Below are positions 24,682 through 33,039 of a DNA stretch of 64,000 nucleotides, piece by piece. A program made the position numbers and the translations under genes. Origin of the DNA: DATLYB01 sp964502525 (GTDB lineage: Bacteria; Bacteroidota; Bacteroidia; Chitinophagales; CAIOSU01); the NCBI GenBank assembly GCA_964502525.1, contig CAZCXH010000002.1, positions 37,628 to 101,627 of the forward strand. Reading direction: 5' to 3'. The notes under the pieces were generated by a model. That model was not told where the DNA came from. It searched no databases and saw only the letters and a program-made list of their open reading frames with translations. Each line of letters begins with the position of its first letter. The first letter of the stretch is position 1.

Positions 24682-24786
24682 TGTTGAACGGGTGACATTA
24701 TTACAGGAAAAATTCTAACGGCATATCATTTGCAAAAACTTATTCGTGAAGAAATTTGAACATTAATAACTTAAAACCATCGTAAA

Positions 24787-25458
24787 ATGTACATGATTCT
24801 CATTCTCGTGATTATGGGGGCAAGCTGGGCGGTTGGCGCCATGCTCAAAAGCAAGTTCCAGAAATATTCGCAGGTGCCCACCGGCAGCGGGTTGAGCGGC
24901 AAAGAAATCGCTGAAAAGATGCTGCGCGACAACAACATCAGCGGGGTGCAGGTCATCTCCGTTCCCGGTCAGTTGACCGACCATTACAATCCGCTGAAGA
25001 AAACCGTCAACCTCAGCCCTGAAGTGTATCACGGCAAAAGCGTTGCGGCTGCTGCAGTGGCAGCGCACGAATGCGGTCATGCGGTGCAACACGCCCAGGC
25101 TTATTTATGGTTGCAAATGCGCTCGTCTCTCGTGCCGGTTGTTAACGTTTCTTCAAAATGGATGCAGTGGATATTGCTGGCAGGCATTCTGCTGATACAG
25201 GTTTCCATCATACCCCTTACGGTGGGAGTGGCGCTGTTTGCCATGACTACGCTGTTTGCCTTTATCACCCTGCCGGTTGAGTTCGATGCTTCGCGCAGGG
25301 CTTTGGTGTGGCTCGAAAGCACCCGTATGACCAACCGCCAGGAACACGATCAGGCAAAAGATGCCTTGAAATGGGCGGCAATGACCTACGTGGTGGCTGC
25401 ATTGGCTTCACTCGCTACATTGCTGTATTATCTTTCGATGCTGAACCGGAGAAGGTAA
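24787..25458 (+). CDS. YugP-type neutral zinc metallopeptidase, membrane bound
   Basis: 223 residues with an N-terminal membrane helix, a soluble zinc-binding segment and two or three C-terminal helices. The gluzincin-like motif AAHECGHAVQHA (HExxH) and the preceding VNLSPEVYHGKSVAAAAVA are typical of the YugP/peptidase M-like family (Zn_peptidase_2). VEFDASRRALVWLEST is also conserved. Physiological substrate unknown; probably membrane proteostasis. The first codons follow a 105-nt gap after dusB without visible structure. Confidence 0.85.
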   Translation: MYMILILVIMGASWAVGAMLKSKFQKYSQVPTGSGLSGKEIAEKMLRDNNISGVQVISVPGQLTDHYNPLKKTVNLSPEVYHGKSVAAAAVAAHECGHAVQHAQAYLWLQMRSSLVPVVNVSSKWMQWILLAGILLIQVSIIPLTVGVALFAMTTLFAFITLPVEFDASRRALVWLESTRMTNRQEHDQAKDALKWAAMTYVVAALASLATLLYYLSMLNRRR

Positions 25459-25466
25459 TGGCTGAA

Positions 25467-26162
25467 TTAATCCAGCGGCAGGTAGAATCTGCCGTCACGG
25501 ATATAATAATTTTCCCCGGTGCCTGAAACTGAAATATCTGCCGTGAAAGTTCCTTCAGAGTGACTGGTATTGTTAATGATATCAATGGAGAAGGTGACCA
25601 CCGTGATGCCTCCGGCAACCGGGTAGGCAATTTTTCCGGAGTTGGTGAATACCACCTTTAAAGCAATGCAGGCAGAATCCGTTCCGCAGAGGGGAAAGGT
25701 GGTAACCTGCAAAGCAGGTATTCGCGACACAATGATCGAATCAATTTCACCTCCAACTGGAAACACGCCAGAGAAGTCATAGAACTTCCAAATCGTATCT
25801 TCCTGCGTATAGTTGCTGGTCTTCACATTACTCATCGCTGTCGTATCGGAGCCAAACCAGAATCGGATGTAATAAGCCGGATCGCGCTGGTCGCAATTAG
25901 CGCCTACCCAACCCTGGATACAACTGCAGCCGCACGGAGGTGAAAAAAGGCCTCCATAGCTATAGACGCCATGAACCACGTTGGGCGGACAGTGGAAGTT
26001 GATGCTGTCATTCAGGCATGTGCAATCAGCCTGCACAATTTGACAATCAGAGCACCAATTGAATGAGCAATCATCATGTTTGTCCTTGCATGAAGGAATA
26101 AGAAATATAAAACTGGCGTTAATAACAATCATCCAAAAATTTAACGCTTGCCTTCTTTGCAT
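25467..26162 (-). CDS. Cysteine-rich lipoprotein with an EGF-like segment
   Basis: 231 residues with an N-terminal hydrophobic segment ending in a lipobox-like FLIPSC, so probably a lipoprotein. The mature N-terminus is rich in cysteines (SFNWCSDCQIVQADCTCLND), and CGCSCIQGWVGANC is an EGF-like/laminin-type knuckle as found in Bacteroidota surface proteins of unknown role. The C-terminal half is beta-rich without recognised motif. It is followed by the 255-bp multi-hairpin element just beyond its start codon. Confidence 0.65.
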   Translation of the reverse strand: MQRRQALNFWMIVINASFIFLIPSCKDKHDDCSFNWCSDCQIVQADCTCLNDSINFHCPPNVVHGVYSYGGLFSPPCGCSCIQGWVGANCDQRDPAYYIRFWFGSDTTAMSNVKTSNYTQEDTIWKFYDFSGVFPVGGEIDSIIVSRIPALQVTTFPLCGTDSACIALKVVFTNSGKIAYPVAGGITVVTFSIDIINNTSHSEGTFTADISVSGTGENYYIRDGRFYLPLD

Positions 26163-26175
26163 CTCGTTTGTATTT

Positions 26176-26430
26176 AACGTGAGTTATGGATTCAAAACTA
26201 TCTCGCAACTGTCCTCATTGCCATCCGCTTTAGCGGATGGCAATGAATTTCAATAAGTTAAGTTACCCTGGTTGTTTCAAGTCTTCCGAAGGAGGACTTG
26301 GAACATGGGATAGAGGAAGGTCTTTCGACCTTCCGGCAAGACGAAAGTCTTGCCGTTATTACGAATCACAAGTGTCCCTTCGGAACACTTGCGATAACGG
26401 GTATCTTGTCGGTAATCCATAACTCACGTT
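26176..26430. repeat. 255-bp element with perfect 17-bp terminal inverted repeats and about five internal hairpins
   Basis: Outer arms AACGTGAGTTATGGATT (26176-26192) and its exact complement (26414-26430). Inside, in order: hairpin 26217-26244 with 13-bp perfect arms ATTGCCATCCGCT; 26278-26300 (CAAGTCTTCC, loop GAA); 26315-26334 (GGAAGGTC, loop TTTC); 26335-26354 (GGCAAGAC, loop GAAA); and 26369-26391 (CAAGTGT arms), itself enclosed by CCGTTAT/ATAACGG (26353-26359, 26394-26400). An open frame of 61 codons crosses it but is explained by the hairpins. No transposase is present. It looks like a non-autonomous mobile or structured element. Confidence 0.8.
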
Positions 26431-26554
26431 TATATTGAAAACTTACTATTAAAAAGTCACCCTCCAAATGACATTTGTCAATTTGAATTAAAGTCTGCCG
26501 GATAACCAACCCGCCCATTCATGGCAATTACAATCCCGAGCGATGCATACAAAA

Positions 26555-26634
26555 AGAAAGTTTTACTCCTCTCCATCCGGAATGGGTTGAGGTGAGGCGT
26601 AAAAGAGCAATTTTTAGAACTGCGCTTAAACAAT
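26555..26634. mobile_element. Inverted-repeat MITE-like element, copy C (reverse orientation, partly diverged)
   Basis: Read on the minus strand it begins TTTAAGCGCAGTTCTAAAAA, then TTGCTCTTTTACGCCTCACC, matching the left half of the copies at 39923-40019 and 57433-57530; the second half has diverged around CCGGATGGAGAGG. Its terminal TTAA provides the stop codon of the glycosyltransferase gene at 26626-26628. Confidence 0.65.
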
Positions 26635-27600
26635 TTCATGCACATCAATATCCGCGCATTTGAAATGCCCTTCCGGGCAGTTGCGGAAGCCATGGATGCC
26701 GCATGGTCTGCAGGAGAGATGTTCCCGGGTTTCTGCAACCTTCGACTTGCCGGAAAGAGGCGTAAAACCAAATTCCGGAACTGTTGAACAATAAACCGCT
26801 GTCACCGGAGCATCCACCGCTGATGCCAAATGAAGCGGGGCAGAGTCGTTCACGTAATTCATCACTGCGCTTTTCATCAGCGCTGCCGACTGCATGAGGT
26901 TGATCTTGCCCGCAAGGCTGATGACTCTTTCTCTTGCCGATTTGCCGCGGATATATTCGCACAAAGCGGCATCGTCCTTTCCTCCGAGCAAATAAATTGC
27001 AAAGGACTTGTCAATCAGCCCGATCAATTCAATCCATTTTTCCTTTGGCAACTGCTTGGTGAACCAGATGGAGCTGGGGGCGATGCAAACAAAACTTTCA
27101 TCTTTTTTCACCTGCGCGAAATCTTCCGCTGAAGGATATATTTTGGGTTTCACGAAACTGTCGTCCGTAAGATGCCTGATGAGCATGAGGTTGCGCCCGG
27201 TTTCGTGCACCGGCATTTCTTTTGAGCCGAGGATGTGTTTGACTCTTTTGCCGAAAAGGAACGACATCGGATTTTTATCGAAACCGGCTGTCTCCTTAGC
27301 GCCTGAAAAAGCCGCGAGCAACCCGGTTGAGAAAAAACGCTGCACGGTAATCACCGCATCATACTTTCTTTTTCTGATTTCTCCCAGCATCCGCAGCAGG
27401 TTGGCGGTTTTGTTTTGCGATTTATCCCAAACCAAAATCTCATGGATGTGCGGGTTGTTTGCAAGCAGGATTTCGTTTCCTTTGCGCAGCAGGAAATCAA
27501 TCCTTGCCTGCGGGTAAAACGCATGAAGCTTTTCAACTAACGGTGTGGCGAGGATGACGTCACCGATAAAGGCAGTTTGGATGATGAGGAAGTTGTTCAG
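26626..27600 (-). CDS. Glycosyltransferase family 9 (ADP-heptose:LPS heptosyltransferase-like), no canonical start codon
   Basis: Family 9 glycosyltransferase of the lipopolysaccharide core type. Family motifs: IIQTAFIGDVILATPLVEKL at the N-terminus, CIAPSSIWFTKQLPKEKWIE (nucleotide-sugar region), NDSAPLHLASAVDAPVTAVY (acceptor/donor site), and late cysteines SCRPCGIHGFRNCPEGHFKC, common in Bacteroidota members. Reading upstream of the first TTG (27435), the expected N-terminal 55 residues continue in frame to CTG AAC AAC TTC CTC at 27600, followed by an in-frame stop; there is no ATG, GTG or TTG. The frame reaches exactly to the border of a repeat array. The stop codon lies in a MITE end. 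Confidence 0.75.
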   Translation of the reverse strand: MNNFLIIQTAFIGDVILATPLVEKLHAFYPQARIDFLLRKGNEILLANNPHIHEILVWDKSQNKTANLLRMLGEIRKRKYDAVITVQRFFSTGLLAAFSGAKETAGFDKNPMSFLFGKRVKHILGSKEMPVHETGRNLMLIRHLTDDSFVKPKIYPSAEDFAQVKKDESFVCIAPSSIWFTKQLPKEKWIELIGLIDKSFAIYLLGGKDDAALCEYIRGKSARERVISLAGKINLMQSAALMKSAVMNYVNDSAPLHLASAVDAPVTAVYCSTVPEFGFTPLSGKSKVAETREHLSCRPCGIHGFRNCPEGHFKCADIDVHEIV

Positions 27601-27751
27601 ATGTTAGATGGCGGATGTTAGATATTAGATATTAGATATTGGATATTAGATATTGGATGTTAGATGTTAGATATTGGATGTTAGATATTGGATGTTAGAT
27701 ATTTAGATATTGTTCGTCTAACATCTAATATCTAATATCTAAAATCTAACT
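27601..27751. repeat. Iterated-word inverted array, TAGATATTAGATATTGGATGT word
   Basis: Twelve or more imperfect copies of an 8-10 nt word (TTAGATATT, TTGGATGTT, TTAGATGTT) run from 27601 to 27710; 27718-27750 then reads the complementary word (TCTAACATCTAATATCTAAT). The array fills the whole gap between murB and the glycosyltransferase, whose first codon adjoins it. Slippage and hairpin formation are both likely. Confidence 0.85.
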
Positions 27752-27752
27752 T

Positions 27753-28781
27753 TCAAACCACATTCACCTCCGCAACAATCTCAATCCCGAATTTCTCTTT
27801 CACCGAGTCTTTGATTTTCATGGCAAGATCAATCACTTCAGCGCCAGTTGCGTTGCCGTAGTTCACCAGCACCAGCGCCTGGTCTTTGTGCGAGCCGGTG
27901 TTGCCGATGCGCTTGCCCTTCCACCCACACTGCTCGATGAGCCATCCGGCCGGGATTTTTATTTTGCCGTCCTTGCCGGGATAATGCGGAACAGACGGAA
28001 ATTTTTCCGCCAATGTTTTATAAACGTCCTGCGCCACCTCCGGATTTTTGAAGAAGCTGCCTGCATTGCCTATCACCTTCGGATCGGGCAGCTTGCTTGC
28101 GCGTATCGCAATCACCGCATCGCTGACGGCTTTGATGGAAATCTCTTTCACTCCCATCCTTTCCAGCGTCTCGCGGATGGCTCCGTATGAAGTGTTGAAC
28201 ACCGGCTTCTTGTTCAGCCGCAGCGTAACGGAAGTGATGATGTACTGATCCTTCAGCGCGCCCTTGAACACGCTTTCGCGGTAGCCGAAGCCGCAAGCCT
28301 TACGCAGGAAAATCCGCTCCTCGCCCGTGTGGATGTTCACCGCCTGCAGGCTGTCAAACACCGATTCAAGCTCCACTCCGTAGGCACCGATGTTCTGCAT
28401 GGGCGCAGCGCCCACCAGCCCCGGTATCAGCGAGAGGTTTTCGATGCCGGCATAATTATTTTTAATGCAAAACATTACCAATTCATGCCACACCTCGCCC
28501 GCGCCCGCTTTCAGCCACACGTTGCCGCCATCTTCCTTCATCACTTCGATTCCCCGCAGCGAATTTTTGATAACCAGCCCGTCAAAATCTTTGGTGAACA
28601 AAATGTTGCTGCCGCCTCCAAGAACCAGTTTTTCATATTCATCAAGCTCAGGCGAATGGATGATCTCGCGGAGGGCGTCCATATCTTCGATTTCAGCAAA
28701 CAGGGCGCACCGTGCGTCAATCCCGAAGGTGTTGCAGGATTTGAGGGAATAGTTTCTCCTGATATTTAAAGATGTTGTCAT
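27753..28781 (-). CDS. murB: UDP-N-acetylenolpyruvoylglucosamine reductase
   Basis: FAD enzyme making UDP-N-acetylmuramate for peptidoglycan, cytoplasmic. 342 residues, the E. coli-like type I length. LVLGGGSNILF is the FAD-binding glycine motif, GAGEVWHELV follows, and the late NAGSFFKNPEV contains the catalytic serine; PAGWLIEQCGWKGKRIGN and HKDQALVLVNYGNATG are further conserved blocks. It overlaps the stop of pgpH by 4 nt (ATGA), so the two are co-transcribed. Confidence 0.94.
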   Translation of the reverse strand: MTTSLNIRRNYSLKSCNTFGIDARCALFAEIEDMDALREIIHSPELDEYEKLVLGGGSNILFTKDFDGLVIKNSLRGIEVMKEDGGNVWLKAGAGEVWHELVMFCIKNNYAGIENLSLIPGLVGAAPMQNIGAYGVELESVFDSLQAVNIHTGEERIFLRKACGFGYRESVFKGALKDQYIITSVTLRLNKKPVFNTSYGAIRETLERMGVKEISIKAVSDAVIAIRASKLPDPKVIGNAGSFFKNPEVAQDVYKTLAEKFPSVPHYPGKDGKIKIPAGWLIEQCGWKGKRIGNTGSHKDQALVLVNYGNATGAEVIDLAMKIKDSVKEKFGIEIVAEVNVV

Positions 28782-30856
28782 TCCTTGACGGTTTCGGGGT
28801 AAGCAATCCTGACGTGATAGATGCTGTTGAGCATTTTCTTGAAAATCCGCTTGATAGCGGTGATTTCCCTGAAGGTGATGTTGCTGTTCACCAACTGGTT
28901 TTCCCTGATCTTGTGTTGGATGATATTTTCCACCAGCTTGTCAATCTCCGCGCTGGACGGGCTTTTGAGGCTCCTGGCAGCGGCTTCCGTTGAATCAGCC
29001 ATCATCACAATGGCAGTCTCGCGCGAATAGGGCAGCGGACCCGGATAGCGGAAATCTTCTATATCCGCTTCCTTTTCCGGATAGTTCTTCAGAAACGATT
29101 GGTAGAAGTAATGCACTACGGTTGTCCCGTGATGCGTGCGGATAAAATCAATCAGGATATCGGGCAGTTTGTTCGCCTTAGCCATCCGCACGCCATCCTT
29201 CACGTGGTCAATGATGATGCGCGCGCTCTCATCAAAGGTAAGCTCGTCATGCGGGTTGACGTCAGGATTTTGATTCTCGATGAAGTAATGCGGCTTGTTC
29301 ATCTTGCCGATGTCGTGATACAGCGCGCCCGCCTTCACCAGCAGTGTGTTGGCTTTTATCTCGAATGCAGCCGCCTCGGCAAGGTTGGCCACCTGCAATG
29401 AATGTTGAAACGTTCCGGGCGCTTTGATGGAAAGTTCTTTCAGCAGCGGCTTGTTGATGTCGGAAAGCTCCAGCAGCGTGATGTCGGAAACAAAGCCGAA
29501 CCCTTTTTCCAGCAGCGGCACCAGGGGGTAGGCGAGCAGCAGCAGCAGCACGTTGAGCCCCAGCCACCCGAAGTTGGCGTAATCAATATCATGGAACGTG
29601 CCTTCCTGAACGATGGCAAGCGCAAAATAGCCGGTCAGGTAGGCAGCGAGTATAAAACCGTTTGATTGAAAAAACTGCGACCAATAGTAGGATCGCACGT
29701 TGGTGAGAATCGCCACCATGCCGGCAATGAACTGGAGGAAGGCAAACTGCACTCCGTTATGAACAATGAAGCTGCTCAGCAAAACCAGCGCGATATGCGC
29801 GTGAAGGGCCGTGGTGGTGCCGAAAAACGTGCGCAGGATAACCGGCACGATACATACGGGAATAGCATAAAGTATTGGCAGGTCGGTTTTCACGATCGTG
29901 CTGATCACCACGATCATCACCGTGATGAGGAAAAAAATGAGCAGGTGCTTCCGGTTGCTGTCCCACACCTCCGGGGAAAACACCTTCAGCAAAACCGACA
30001 ATATCACCAGGACGATCAGCGACAGCAGGAAATTGCCGAGATAAATCACCTGCATCTTTTTAATGCCAAACACGTTGCCTTCATACTCCTCCTGAAACGA
30101 AAGCAGCATCTGGTATTTATCGGGTGTGATGATCGCCCCCTTGGCGATGATCATTTCCCCCTGCTGCACCTTGCCGCGCGTGAGGGAAATGTTTTCCAGC
30201 AATTCGTTCTGAAACTTCTGAGTGGTTGCCTCATCATAAAAAACATTGTAAGCGAGCGACTGCTCAATCAGCGGAAGCAGGAATCCCATATCCGCACGGC
30301 TGGCGGCTTTCAGGCTGTCCTTCACAAATTCAAACGCCTGCTTGATGCTGAACAGTCCGCCCAACAGCCGTTTTTCAGCCACATTCTCCTCCGTCAATAC
30401 GTTCAGCTCGCGCGATGGCGCAAACGACTTGTGCTCGTCAATGAGGCTGATGATGCCAACGGAAAAAATGCGGTCGAGGATGCGCGTGCCGGCTTCACGC
30501 GCCCTGGCTGAATCAATCTTCACCTGCCCCCCTACCTCCGTCAGCTTACGGTAAAAGCTTTCGCTGAATTTTTTCTGCTGCTCCTCCTTCACGCCCTCGT
30601 CAAATTTGTAATAGGGCGAAAACCCTTCCAGCAGCCAGTCCTTCTCTTCGGTAATCTGCTGCTCTGTTTTCAGGATGCCTATGTCGAAAGGCGCTATCAG
30701 GTCGTCATACTTCCACGGCTTGCCTACCTCAAACGAATATTTGAAAATGCCTGTTTTCGGAAAAAAATAAGAGATGACCAGCGATGATGCGATAACGATG
30801 ACATACCGCAGGTAGTCCTGGTGGCGGTTGACGATGTTGACAAAAATCCTGTTCAA
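28778..30856 (-). CDS. 7TM-HD domain phosphodiesterase, PgpH-like
   Basis: 692 residues. An N-terminal anchor, a large extracytoplasmic domain (7TM-HDED type, about residues 40-270) with ENISLTRGKVQQGEMIIAKG typical of this region, seven transmembrane helices, and a cytoplasmic HD domain with VKAGALYHDIGKMNKPHYFI (HD), FDESARIIIDHVKDG and IRTHHGT. PgpH proteins degrade cyclic di-AMP. Precedes murB in the same operon. The start is divergent from repeat and IS256 remnants upstream. Confidence 0.9.
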   Translation of the reverse strand: MNRIFVNIVNRHQDYLRYVIVIASSLVISYFFPKTGIFKYSFEVGKPWKYDDLIAPFDIGILKTEQQITEEKDWLLEGFSPYYKFDEGVKEEQQKKFSESFYRKLTEVGGQVKIDSARAREAGTRILDRIFSVGIISLIDEHKSFAPSRELNVLTEENVAEKRLLGGLFSIKQAFEFVKDSLKAASRADMGFLLPLIEQSLAYNVFYDEATTQKFQNELLENISLTRGKVQQGEMIIAKGAIITPDKYQMLLSFQEEYEGNVFGIKKMQVIYLGNFLLSLIVLVILSVLLKVFSPEVWDSNRKHLLIFFLITVMIVVISTIVKTDLPILYAIPVCIVPVILRTFFGTTTALHAHIALVLLSSFIVHNGVQFAFLQFIAGMVAILTNVRSYYWSQFFQSNGFILAAYLTGYFALAIVQEGTFHDIDYANFGWLGLNVLLLLLAYPLVPLLEKGFGFVSDITLLELSDINKPLLKELSIKAPGTFQHSLQVANLAEAAAFEIKANTLLVKAGALYHDIGKMNKPHYFIENQNPDVNPHDELTFDESARIIIDHVKDGVRMAKANKLPDILIDFIRTHHGTTVVHYFYQSFLKNYPEKEADIEDFRYPGPLPYSRETAIVMMADSTEAAARSLKSPSSAEIDKLVENIIQHKIRENQLVNSNITFREITAIKRIFKKMLNSIYHVRIAYPETVKE

Positions 30857-30897
30857 CGAACCCGTTTTTGCACGCCTAAAGTTACAGCCTTCGAAAA

Positions 30898-30930
30898 AGA
30901 CCTGACGGGGTTTTATAACCTGTCAGGTCT
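30898..30930. repeat. Palindromic hairpin repeat, GACCTGACAGG family, copy 2
   Basis: AGACCTGACGGG and CCTGTCAGGTCT form a 12-bp stem with one G-U pair around a 9-nt loop. Same family as 28-60. It lies upstream of pgpH in a 400-nt stretch without intact genes. Confidence 0.75.
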
Positions 30931-30950
30931 TGATAACTTTTCGGTGGAAA

Positions 30951-30972
30951 CAGTTTGGAGTTTGAAGTTTAA
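30951..30972. repeat. Single-arm iterated word, AGTTTGGAGTTTGAAG
   Basis: CAGTTTGGAGTTTGAAGTTT repeats a word of the type AGTTTGGA / AGTTTGAA. The complement of the same word occurs on both sides of the MITE at 38297-38460. No second arm is visible here. Confidence 0.45.
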
Positions 30973-31060
30973 TAAGATTTTTTTTAGCCCGTCAAGGATT
31001 GAAAGCACTTCCTGCAATTCCTTTTTTGAACAACATCACGGTGCAAACCAAAGCCAAGCC

Positions 31061-31211
31061 TACAAGGTAGTCTTCAAAAGCTGGCGCCACAACTGGGAAC
31101 GCCTGAGTAACTTCTTCAAATATCCGCCCGCATTAAGACGAGTGATTTACACCACCAACCCCATAGAAAGCTATCACCGCATGATTCGCAAAGTCACCAA
31201 AACAGACTTAA
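31061..31211 (+). pseudogene. IS256-family transposase fragment
   Basis: About 50 codons (YKVVFKSWRHNWERLSNFFK, then YPPALRRVIYTTNPIESYHR and MIRKVTKT) match the C-terminal part of IS256 (mutator-type) transposases, where the IYTTN.IE..HR..RKVTKT block holds the last catalytic glutamate. The open frame (30821-31270) extends through a palindrome on one side and unrelated sequence on the other, so only this segment is real transposase. No terminal repeats are recognisable. The gene-free space 30857-31254 otherwise holds only the two repeats listed. Confidence 0.75.
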
Positions 31212-31254
31212 CGTTGCAGCAGGTTGTAGAATTTTCAGAACCTTCCATTATTCG

Positions 31255-33030
31255 TCATTTCCTCAGATAATATTCCCCTTTCTGAACATTCCCTTTTTTC
31301 TTTAAAGCCGTTCCGAGTTTTTGATAAAACGGGATGAGATTGTGCCTCTCCCCCACCCTTTCAAGATAATTAAGATACTCGTCCACAAATGGCATGGGGC
31401 GCGTCATTTGAATTTTGAAAAATCCATCGAGAAGCTTATCGAGGTTGCGGTCATTCTGATAATAGCCTGTTAACAATCCCGCCTTGGCGGTAAGCGCATC
31501 CGGATATTCGGGGTAAATGGACAATGCGCGGTCAACATATGGCGCAGCTTCATCAAATAATTTTAACTGCTCTTCAGCGGTCTTTGCTTCCAGACCCTTG
31601 CGGTATAATCCGTAACCCATGAAGCTGTTGGCGCGGGCGCTGTTGGTTGAAACCCTCACGGCAGCGCGGTCCAGCGAGAGGCTGTCTTTCCAGGCGGGAA
31701 CGCGGGTGATGGTTTTCACGCTGAAGCCTGCAATTACCACCGCAATCAACCCAAAGCTTACCGCTCTCTTCAAAGACTCGTTTTTTATCCATCCGGGAAT
31801 TTTTACGGCAAACCAATAGGCTGCAAGAATGCAAAACGCGAGTGACGGCATATATAAAAACCGTTCATTCATAAACGTGCCGATGGGAAACACGATGTTG
31901 GATGCGATGGAGAGCGTGATGATGAAGTACAGGATGCAGAATGAAGCAATTGTCTTTTTCCGGAAGAAGACCAGCGCGTAAACGATGATTCCGGCATAAA
32001 ATACCAGCGGCAGGAAAGCCCTTAGATCGCTCCAGTTGATGATGGGAATTTGATAAGGATAATAGTCATGCGTGAGCGGATGGGGAAAAAAAAGCAGCTT
32101 CACGTAAAGAATCAATGTGTAAAAGATGGTTGCATATTTCTCCGCCTCCGTAGCTCCCAGAAAGGGATTGTTCATCAGCCCGGTGATTTCCCTGCCGCTG
32201 TCAAGCAGGTATCCGATCACCTGATGCCGCAAGATGATATAAGATGCAGCCGCGACAATAAGCGGGATGGACGATAGCAGAATTTTTTTGAATGAAGAAT
32301 CCTTGACAAAGAAGTAAAGCGCCAGCGGTATCACAGCGAGAAAAGTGATTGCGTTTTCCTTTGCAAGCAAGGCGAGAAAAAACGCCAATGCAGAAATTGC
32401 CGGAAGATATTTCTTCCCATGATGAACATATTTGATGCTTGCAGCCAGCGCGAGCAATGCAAACAGGAACGAAAGAATCTCATCGCGGCTCTTGATATTC
32501 GCTACAACCTCCGTGTGAACGGGATGCGCCACAAACAGCAGTGCCGCAACAAACGGCATTCCCGTCATCCATTTCGCTTTTCCTCTTAACGGAAACAAGA
32601 GGGAAAGCAGCCACAGCAAAAGCACGGCAGTTGCGCCATACAGCAGCACATTGATAAAATGACTCACCCGGGGATTCAACCCCAGGAACTGATATTCAAT
32701 CGCAAAAGTGATGATTGACAGGGGCCTGTAACGCGCGCCAGCAACCAGATGCTGTTGCGTTCCCAGATAGCCGGTGAAGCTGTCGTTGGCGAGGATATCG
32801 CCTATTCCTGCAAAGCCTTTTTTTACAAACTTATTTTCAGACAGCACCAGTTCATCATCGAGCACGTAGCCAAAGGTGATGCTGTAGCCATATAAGATAA
32901 AAGGAAATACGAAGAGGATGAATGCCGCAGCCTTATAATCTTTCCGGAAAGAAGGCTGCATGATGCGCGGTGTTTCCGCTGTCGAATTTTTATTTTCCTT
33001 GCGGGCTTTTCTTTTTGCCTGCTGCTTCAC
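31255..33030 (-). CDS. TMTC-like integral membrane glycosyltransferase with C-terminal TPR
   Basis: 591 residues with roughly ten transmembrane segments followed by a soluble helical C-terminus with TPR-like repeats (SARANSFMGYGLYRKGLEAK, YPEYPDALTAKAGLLTGYYQ). An acidic pair in the first extracytoplasmic loop (YVLDDELVL) and HPVHTEVVANIKSRDEILSF are hallmarks of the TMTC/GT-C group of dolichyl- or undecaprenyl-phosphate mannosyltransferase-like proteins. Acceptor unknown; likely protein or envelope glycosylation. The gene ends 44 nt after the IS256 fragment. Confidence 0.75.
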   Translation of the reverse strand: MKQQAKRKARKENKNSTAETPRIMQPSFRKDYKAAAFILFVFPFILYGYSITFGYVLDDELVLSENKFVKKGFAGIGDILANDSFTGYLGTQQHLVAGARYRPLSIITFAIEYQFLGLNPRVSHFINVLLYGATAVLLLWLLSLLFPLRGKAKWMTGMPFVAALLFVAHPVHTEVVANIKSRDEILSFLFALLALAASIKYVHHGKKYLPAISALAFFLALLAKENAITFLAVIPLALYFFVKDSSFKKILLSSIPLIVAAASYIILRHQVIGYLLDSGREITGLMNNPFLGATEAEKYATIFYTLILYVKLLFFPHPLTHDYYPYQIPIINWSDLRAFLPLVFYAGIIVYALVFFRKKTIASFCILYFIITLSIASNIVFPIGTFMNERFLYMPSLAFCILAAYWFAVKIPGWIKNESLKRAVSFGLIAVVIAGFSVKTITRVPAWKDSLSLDRAAVRVSTNSARANSFMGYGLYRKGLEAKTAEEQLKLFDEAAPYVDRALSIYPEYPDALTAKAGLLTGYYQNDRNLDKLLDGFFKIQMTRPMPFVDEYLNYLERVGERHNLIPFYQKLGTALKKKGNVQKGEYYLRK

Positions 33031-33039
33031 TCAGGAAAT

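Noticed and set aside
26237..26422. 61-codon frame inside the multi-hairpin element
   Set aside because: Its sequence is fully explained by hairpin arms, and it has no start signal or known domain.
29666..30511. 281-codon open frame on the plus strand
   Set aside because: Antisense shadow of the pgpH-like gene, rich in Gln/His runs typical of reversed leucine- and aspartate-rich codons.
30985..31030. GTCAAGGATTGAAAG resembling a CRISPR repeat end
   Set aside because: It occurs once, with no second repeat at regular spacing and no cas genes.
30821..31270. 149-codon frame taken as a complete gene
   Set aside because: Only codons ~81-128 match a transposase; the rest translates a palindrome, an iterated word and unrelated DNA.
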